Part shown: positions 59,870-64,000 of the stretch, in pieces
How the letters are laid out: the number at the start of each line of letters is the position of its first letter
How positions within the stretch are numbered: position 1 is the first letter of the stretch
DNA from: Siphonodentalium dalli
Lineage: Eukaryota > Mollusca > Scaphopoda > Gadilida > Siphonodentaliidae
Reading direction: 5' to 3'
Length of the DNA stretch: 64,000 nt
Assembly: GCA_032622095.1 (NCBI GenBank)
Contig: CP136061.1
Coordinates: 215,854,373 to 215,918,372, forward strand
Translations under genes and position numbers: made by a program
Notes under the pieces: generated by a model
Seen by the model: the letters and a program-made list of their open reading frames with translations, nothing else
What the model was told of the DNA's origin: nothing
Databases searched by the model: none

Positions 59870-60166
59870 GTTGGTTTTGATACGTACTGACCCTAAGTCT
59901 ATGACTTTGTAATTTATATGAATTTTCCATGAATCAGTCCCTAAACTCTTGCTACCACAAGGCATGTTATCTCATAGACCATCTTAGGCTCTGTTGGACT
60001 GCATGTCCATCTGTCAGTTGTACTGTCATTCTGTCTGTTTGTATGAACATTTCACCTTGTAATTTGAGTGTACATTATCAGATTTGGTTGTCCTTCAGGA
60101 TATATGCTTAGTATAGTGCTACACTTATTTCATTATAATTATATACCAGTATCTATTTTGCTTCAG

Positions 60167-60216
60167 GTTACTACACACATATATCTACAAAGGCAGATGT
60201 CAGGGAACATGTACAG
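60167..60216 (+). CDS. CACNA2D3: Alpha-2/delta exon h: end of VWA domain
   Basis: A 50-base micro-exon between TGCTTCAG and GTACTC. It finishes Gly and reads YYTHISTKADVREHVQ in phase 0 at its end. The family reads G-Y-Y/F-T-x-I-S-T-x-A-D-V/T-x-E-x-V here, followed by E-Y-L in the next exon, which I did not find before the window ends. Confidence 0.92.
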
Positions 60217-60463
60217 GTACTCTATCATTTTTTTTCATTTTCTGTCTTCTGTCAGCATTGCCCCACAGGGGAAACTGGATTCTGCCGATCTTGAAATTTC
60301 TGTTAAATTTTTTCTCTAACAGACAGCAAGTAGGATTTGAACACATAACTTTTCCATTTATACTGTTCTGATTCAAGCAAGCTAATAACTTTTAACAATT
60401 GGATTTAACACTGAGTCGGCTTATTTCAATATTTATGGTGATGGCAGATTTTTGAGACATTTA

Positions 60464-62938
60464 GGGAGCATGTCAAAACCTCTTTCGCATATGCGAAAAA
60501 AATGCGAAAAATGTGGCGTCATTATCGTTGTTTTTTCGACATTATCGGAGTTTTTTCGTCATTATCGCATGCCATAACGTTGTACGTTTTCGTCAATTTT
60601 TCGTCATTTTCGCCGTCTTGGTTCGATGTTTTCGCAATTATCGCAGTTTTGTTTCGGAGTTTTGCTCAAATGTTCGCTGTTTTGTTTTGACATATTTTAG
60701 CAGTGTTTGTTTTCTTCAAGATCGCAGCATTGTTTCCGACAATATTGCTGTAGTGTCGATATGATCGGCAGCAGTTTGTGTTCAATAAATACGCCATGGT
60801 CGCAGTTTTATACCGATGTGTCGCGAACGGGAAGATGTCGGTGTCCGTGCTGAAATTCCAATGAACACTTAAAAAACTCTGATTTAATCGGAGTTTTCTC
60901 CGATATGAAAAAAACTCTGATTTGATCCGAGTTCTGTATATTAGTAAATTTCTCCGATCTTCTAAAATCTCCGATCTGGTTAATATCGGACAATTCAAAC
61001 TTCGTTTAATGAACTATTATTAATAGAAGATTAAAGTCCCAAATAAATGATTCCCAGACCCCGATTTATATAATAGGATACACATGCTATTTTCCGGGTC
61101 ACAATCATTTCAAGTTGCGGTGTGGCCGCAAATCCGTGGGTTTACAGTAAAGGTTGAAGGCCCCAATATCTCGTGAAACAATTGCTACATCGTCGCATTA
61201 TGAGTGCTGCAGTGGTACCGTAAACAATGCAAATTTTGATTTTGTATAAGTTTTTGTGTGTGATTATGTAACTTTGTCCTCATTTTGAGGTCACCGTTTA
61301 ATTGTGCGAACTATTATGAATAAAAGAATACAGGACCACAATAAATAATTCCACAACCCCGATTTATAGTATACTTTCCGTGTGCCACGTAGAGTTTCTA
61401 GAATTTCAATTTGTATTTCTATATCAAACACACATTTTAATGTGGACGCAAATCCGGGGGTTTACACTACAGTAAAGGTGACAAAGCTCTGAATTTAATA
61501 TGCAACATCGGATTCTGAGAATATCGTAAACCCGGTGCTAGTTTTGTCGTAAACAATGCTTTCCCTTTCGCAATATAAGTATGAAATCATTGTTAGATAG
61601 ATATCGGAAGCGCAGCGCTATCATGATTAATTCGTCGACGACTTTTATTTCAAATCTACACATTTTATTCAATATATATCAGCGATCAGATGCTATATAA
61701 AGTTAAGTTAATACAAAACATATAGTTTGTTAAATTGGAATTTCCACTTGCTCAGATTGTCCTGTTATGTTGTGCTATTTTTAGCACTGTAATTTCCCAG
61801 GCCAATCCTAGTTACGTTTGTGGCTACCAATGACTGGCAGAGGAGTTGATTGTTATATTTTTCTCGATTCTTTATTGAATAAATAATTAAGACATGGATA
61901 ATGATATACATATCATTATAAAACAATGAACTTAGGGGGTGTGGCTCTATGTCTGGTGTTGATACAACGTGATGAGGGCTTGTTCTATGTCGGACCATGC
62001 TTTGCTGGATGGACGTTGTCGCTCCCGTTGTGGGTTGGTGCAGCTGGTTTCAAATTTCTGTGTGATTTCATCTTTTTTCTATTGGATGTGTGATACCTGG
62101 GGTTGTGAAAACCCTAACTTCGCAATGTCGACCTGTGTAAACTGCTGGTCTAATAATTTCCTAACTGCATACAAATTATGTCCGCTAACAATAGATCTAT
62201 TCGATTTCATCACGGTATCGTAGCCATGATTGAACTGATATTATTATGACATCAAGTCGCTTGATTGATGATTTTATATATCAAATGTGCTGTTTTGCCC
62301 AACGAGTTAAACCATTGTTCACTAATTGAGAAGACATCACAACACCAAAAATATATCGCACGGTTCATGCATAGTTGTGAGGGACCGGTATACGTCATAG
62401 GTTTGTATAGCCTTTCGCTAAATGTCGCCCCTTCACACGTTTGGAATGAGTTGACTATTGTTTAATTAGGCCTTATAGGAACTCATAGCTATCAAAACAG
62501 TCGAACTGTCAAGTCGTTGTACTTGTATGTTAACCACATAGAGTTGTTTGTATGGCCTTTGGCTGAACATTATTTTCCTTCACACAGTTCAGCCAATAAA
62601 AATTTCAGCTGACATCTGATTTCACAGAAGGCAAAATAAATGCGCGAATTTATGAAGTGTAACAACATCGCATCGATGTTTTAACTTTTCGTCATTTGCG
62701 AATATCGATCGATGTTTCGACGTCGTGACTTTCGCGTTGTCGAAAGTTTCGACATTTTACTAAAATGTTTAGCCTGTTGTGGTTTCGATGTTATAGCGTT
62801 TTTATGGCCAGTCGCTTTCGACGTTATCGCATTAATTTTCGTCATTTTCGACATTTCATTTTTGCACATTTACGTCAAAAGTTTTCGGCATTATCGACAT
62901 TATTTTCGCATATGCGAAAGAGGTTTTGAAATGCTCCC
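60464..62938. mobile_element. 2.5 kb TTA-flanked element with CpG-rich ends
   Basis: Inverted ends GGGAGCATGTCAAAACCTCT and AGAGGTTTTGAAATGCTCCC, followed inward by TTTCGCATATGCGAAA. TTA at both edges (60461-60463, 62939-62941), as in PIF/Harbinger-type insertions (inference). Both subterminal zones are crowded with CGTCATTATCG / TTTTCGACATT words in the same orientation. A diverged direct repeat lies inside (about 61005-61160 and 61300-61480). No protein recognised. Confidence 0.8.
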
Positions 62939-63121
62939 TTAACCCTTCCATCATTGGATCTTCCTGAAAATTTGCGAAGACCCTATGCCAGTGCATTCTT
63001 TTATATATGCGAGTCTTTGCATATATAAGAGAATACATTGGCATACATTTTCAGGAAGATCCACAGAAGGCACAGGATCTTTAATGCTGCACCAGCGCAT
63101 CTCCCGTCATGAAAGGGCTAA
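62939..63121. mobile_element. Pal-A MITE, one-hairpin form
   Basis: TTAA CCCTTCCATCATTGGATC left end, one shortened hairpin (inner loop lost), TGCTGCACCAGCGCA and CCCGTCATGAAAGGGCTAA right end. It directly abuts the preceding element. Confidence 0.82.
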
Positions 63122-63230
63122 TTTTCCTAAATTGAGCTACATCCTCAAACTTATGGATTCATTTAAAAGTTAGAGCATTTATCTAGTGCAAGTACATGTA
63201 TTGGTTTAGTTTGTGGAAAAAGATTATATT

Positions 63231-63692
63231 GAAGGTTCAATCTGATCAGATGCTCCTAAATTACTATTTCTTTGGCTTTGGGGGTAAAAAATATTTGATC
63301 CGTGTCGAGGAACCCACCCATCAAAGCTCAGAGTGATCAGATATCAATTTTTTAAGTTTGTTATTTCACGAGATTTGTAATAATATGTGGCCCAGAAACA
63401 TGTGGTCAAAAGGAGGGTCTCTGACAAAATTGAGGATGAAGATGGATAACTCTAAAATCAAGTAGTAATAAGGTCAAATTTCATGATACTTTACTGATAT
63501 TACGGCCATATTTTGTAGAACAAAATGTTGATAAATAACACGTTTTGGGAAATTTGATACCATAGTTGACAGTGGTTAGCATTATTTTGTTGCAATAAAT
63601 CAATTCTGATAAGTAAAGCATATTTTGAAGAAATATTGTTGTTGTTGTATATTGATGGTATGGGGACCGTCTGATCAGATCGAGTAACTTTA
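63231..63692 (+). mobile_element. Pal-D, long non-palindromic form
   Basis: TTCAATCTGATCAGATGCTC left, CCGTCTGATCAGATCGAGTA right, body TTTCTTTGGCTTTGGGGGTA and GATGAAGATGGATAACTCTA. Probably the parent form of the palindrome at 17869-18257. Confidence 0.8.
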
Positions 63693-63951
63693 ACCCTTTC
63701 ATGACTGGAGCTGCGCTGGCTCAACATTAAATACCCTGTGCCGGTACATTCTCTTATATATGCGAGCCTCCCATAGGGAGCCTCGCATATATAAGAGAAA
63801 GCTCTGGCTTACAAGAGCAAGGTAAATATTGTTAGGCCAAATCATTCTCTTATATATGCGAGGCATCCTATGGGTGACTCGCATATATAAGAGAATGCAT
63901 TGGCACAAAGTTTTCACAAATTACAGGAAGCTCCAGTCATGGAAGGGTTAA
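63690..63951. mobile_element. Pal-A MITE, full length
   Basis: TTAA at 63690-63693 and 63948-63951; ends CCCTTTCATGACTGGAGCTG and AGCTCCAGTCATGGAAGGG; two hairpins with spacer AGGTAAATATTGTTAGGCCA. Cleanest copy of the main A type. Confidence 0.9.
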
Positions 63952-64000
63952 AGCAATTTTGGACACTCCCTTGAAAATGACTTCCTTGTTTTTAAAAGAA

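Larger units (their letters stand above)
55850..60166 (+). other. Intron g-h
   Basis: 4.3 kb. It contains a Pal-A variant bounded by 33-bp duplicated flanks, AGCTGTAA-type degenerate repeats, a Pal-H copy, a 1.8 kb composite foldback element and one Pal-B. Confidence 0.88.
7967..60216 (+). other. CACNA2D3: Voltage-gated calcium channel alpha-2/delta subunit gene, internal part (8 exons)
   Basis: Eight exons on the + strand join into 312 uninterrupted codons (936 bases), with each phase matching the next. The protein segment covers the VWA_N domain (about residues 1-126) and the VWA domain (about 127-312) of the extracellular alpha-2 part. This family assists trafficking and gating of Cav1/Cav2 channels at the plasma membrane. 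Seen: PTNVYD, WQYFGSS, YPGLKW, the MIDAS motif DMSGS (D143, S145, S147), TDG (D250), FTYLIGKEV and KWMACANRG. The last two resemble vertebrate CACNA2D3/4 more than CACNA2D1/2 as I remember them, so the symbol marks the group, not proven orthology. Six to seven N-glycosylation sequons (NIS, NDT, NHT, NST, NSS, NTT, NKT) fit an extracellular protein. The 5' exons (signal peptide) and 3' exons (Cache, delta, anchor) are missing from view. Confidence 0.93.
60217..64000. other. Intron after exon h, repeat-filled
   Basis: Four elements laid almost end to end: a 2.5 kb TTA-flanked element (60464-62938), Pal-A, Pal-D and another Pal-A. The EYL exon expected next is not visible before the window ends. 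Confidence 0.75.

Noticed and set aside
61969-62465. Cys-rich frames inside the 2.5 kb element as a transposase
   Set aside because: No DDE, zinc-finger or Myb pattern that I can recognise.

Overview
This is a eukaryotic, gene-poor window from an invertebrate animal genome. The only host gene I can support is the middle of one multi-exon gene on the + strand: a voltage-gated calcium channel alpha-2/delta auxiliary subunit, closest in residue pattern to the CACNA2D3/CACNA2D4 group. Eight exons (7967-8138, 10136-10270, 18760-18832, 31826-31976, 43000-43164, 44427-44537, 55771-55849, 60167-60216) have GT/AG borders and compatible phases. They add up to 936 coding bases, 312 uninterrupted codons, covering the VWA_N domain and the MIDAS-bearing VWA domain. 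The start of the gene lies left of the first exon (I could not find it in 1-7966) and the Cache, delta and membrane-anchor parts lie to the right of the window.

Everything else is intron or flank, packed with transposable elements. The channel family, animal-type splice sites, AT-rich introns and repeat style suggest a marine invertebrate (mollusc-like, other lophotrochozoan, hemichordate or lancelet). I cannot settle the clade.

Repeat families, with names used only here. Pal-A: TTAA-flanked piggyBac-like MITEs with a large hairpin core, ten copies, two of them with unrelated termini. Pal-B: TA-flanked palindromic MITEs with CAGTAAT ends, thirteen copies. Pal-C: inverted repeats around GCAGAATGAGGTCCCC. 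Pal-D: 0.4 kb palindromic element, three copies. Pal-H: TTAA-type element with AACCCTTTCTATACTAAAT ends. HTM: elements made of a 5' hairpin, a (GTCC)n-like tract and roughly 160 bp tandem monomers, at least ten loci, many sharing the word GAGTTATGGCCCTT although their bodies differ. There are also a nested 1.5 kb foldback element with an 8-bp target duplication, a hAT-like 1.2 kb element, a 2.5 kb TTA-flanked element, and two arrays of the same 45-bp minisatellite, each broken by a different HTM element.

Three decayed element proteins are readable: a hAT transposase C-terminus (11236-11593), a non-LTR retrotransposon reverse-transcriptase end (19285-20660), and a minus-strand fossil of an element-associated protein with a TVDTDV motif and a Cys-rich tail (40305-41335).

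Region by region: 1-7966 upstream repeats including a 0.76 kb tandem duplication; 7967-18832 exons 1-3 of the VWA_N domain; 18833-31825 a 13 kb intron with nested elements and minisatellites; 31826-31976 the MIDAS exon, squeezed between two Pal-H copies and followed by a 36-bp in-frame duplication of its splice donor made of telomere-like repeats; 31977-55770 exons 5-6 among further insertions; 55771-60216 the end of the VWA domain; 60217-64000 more elements.
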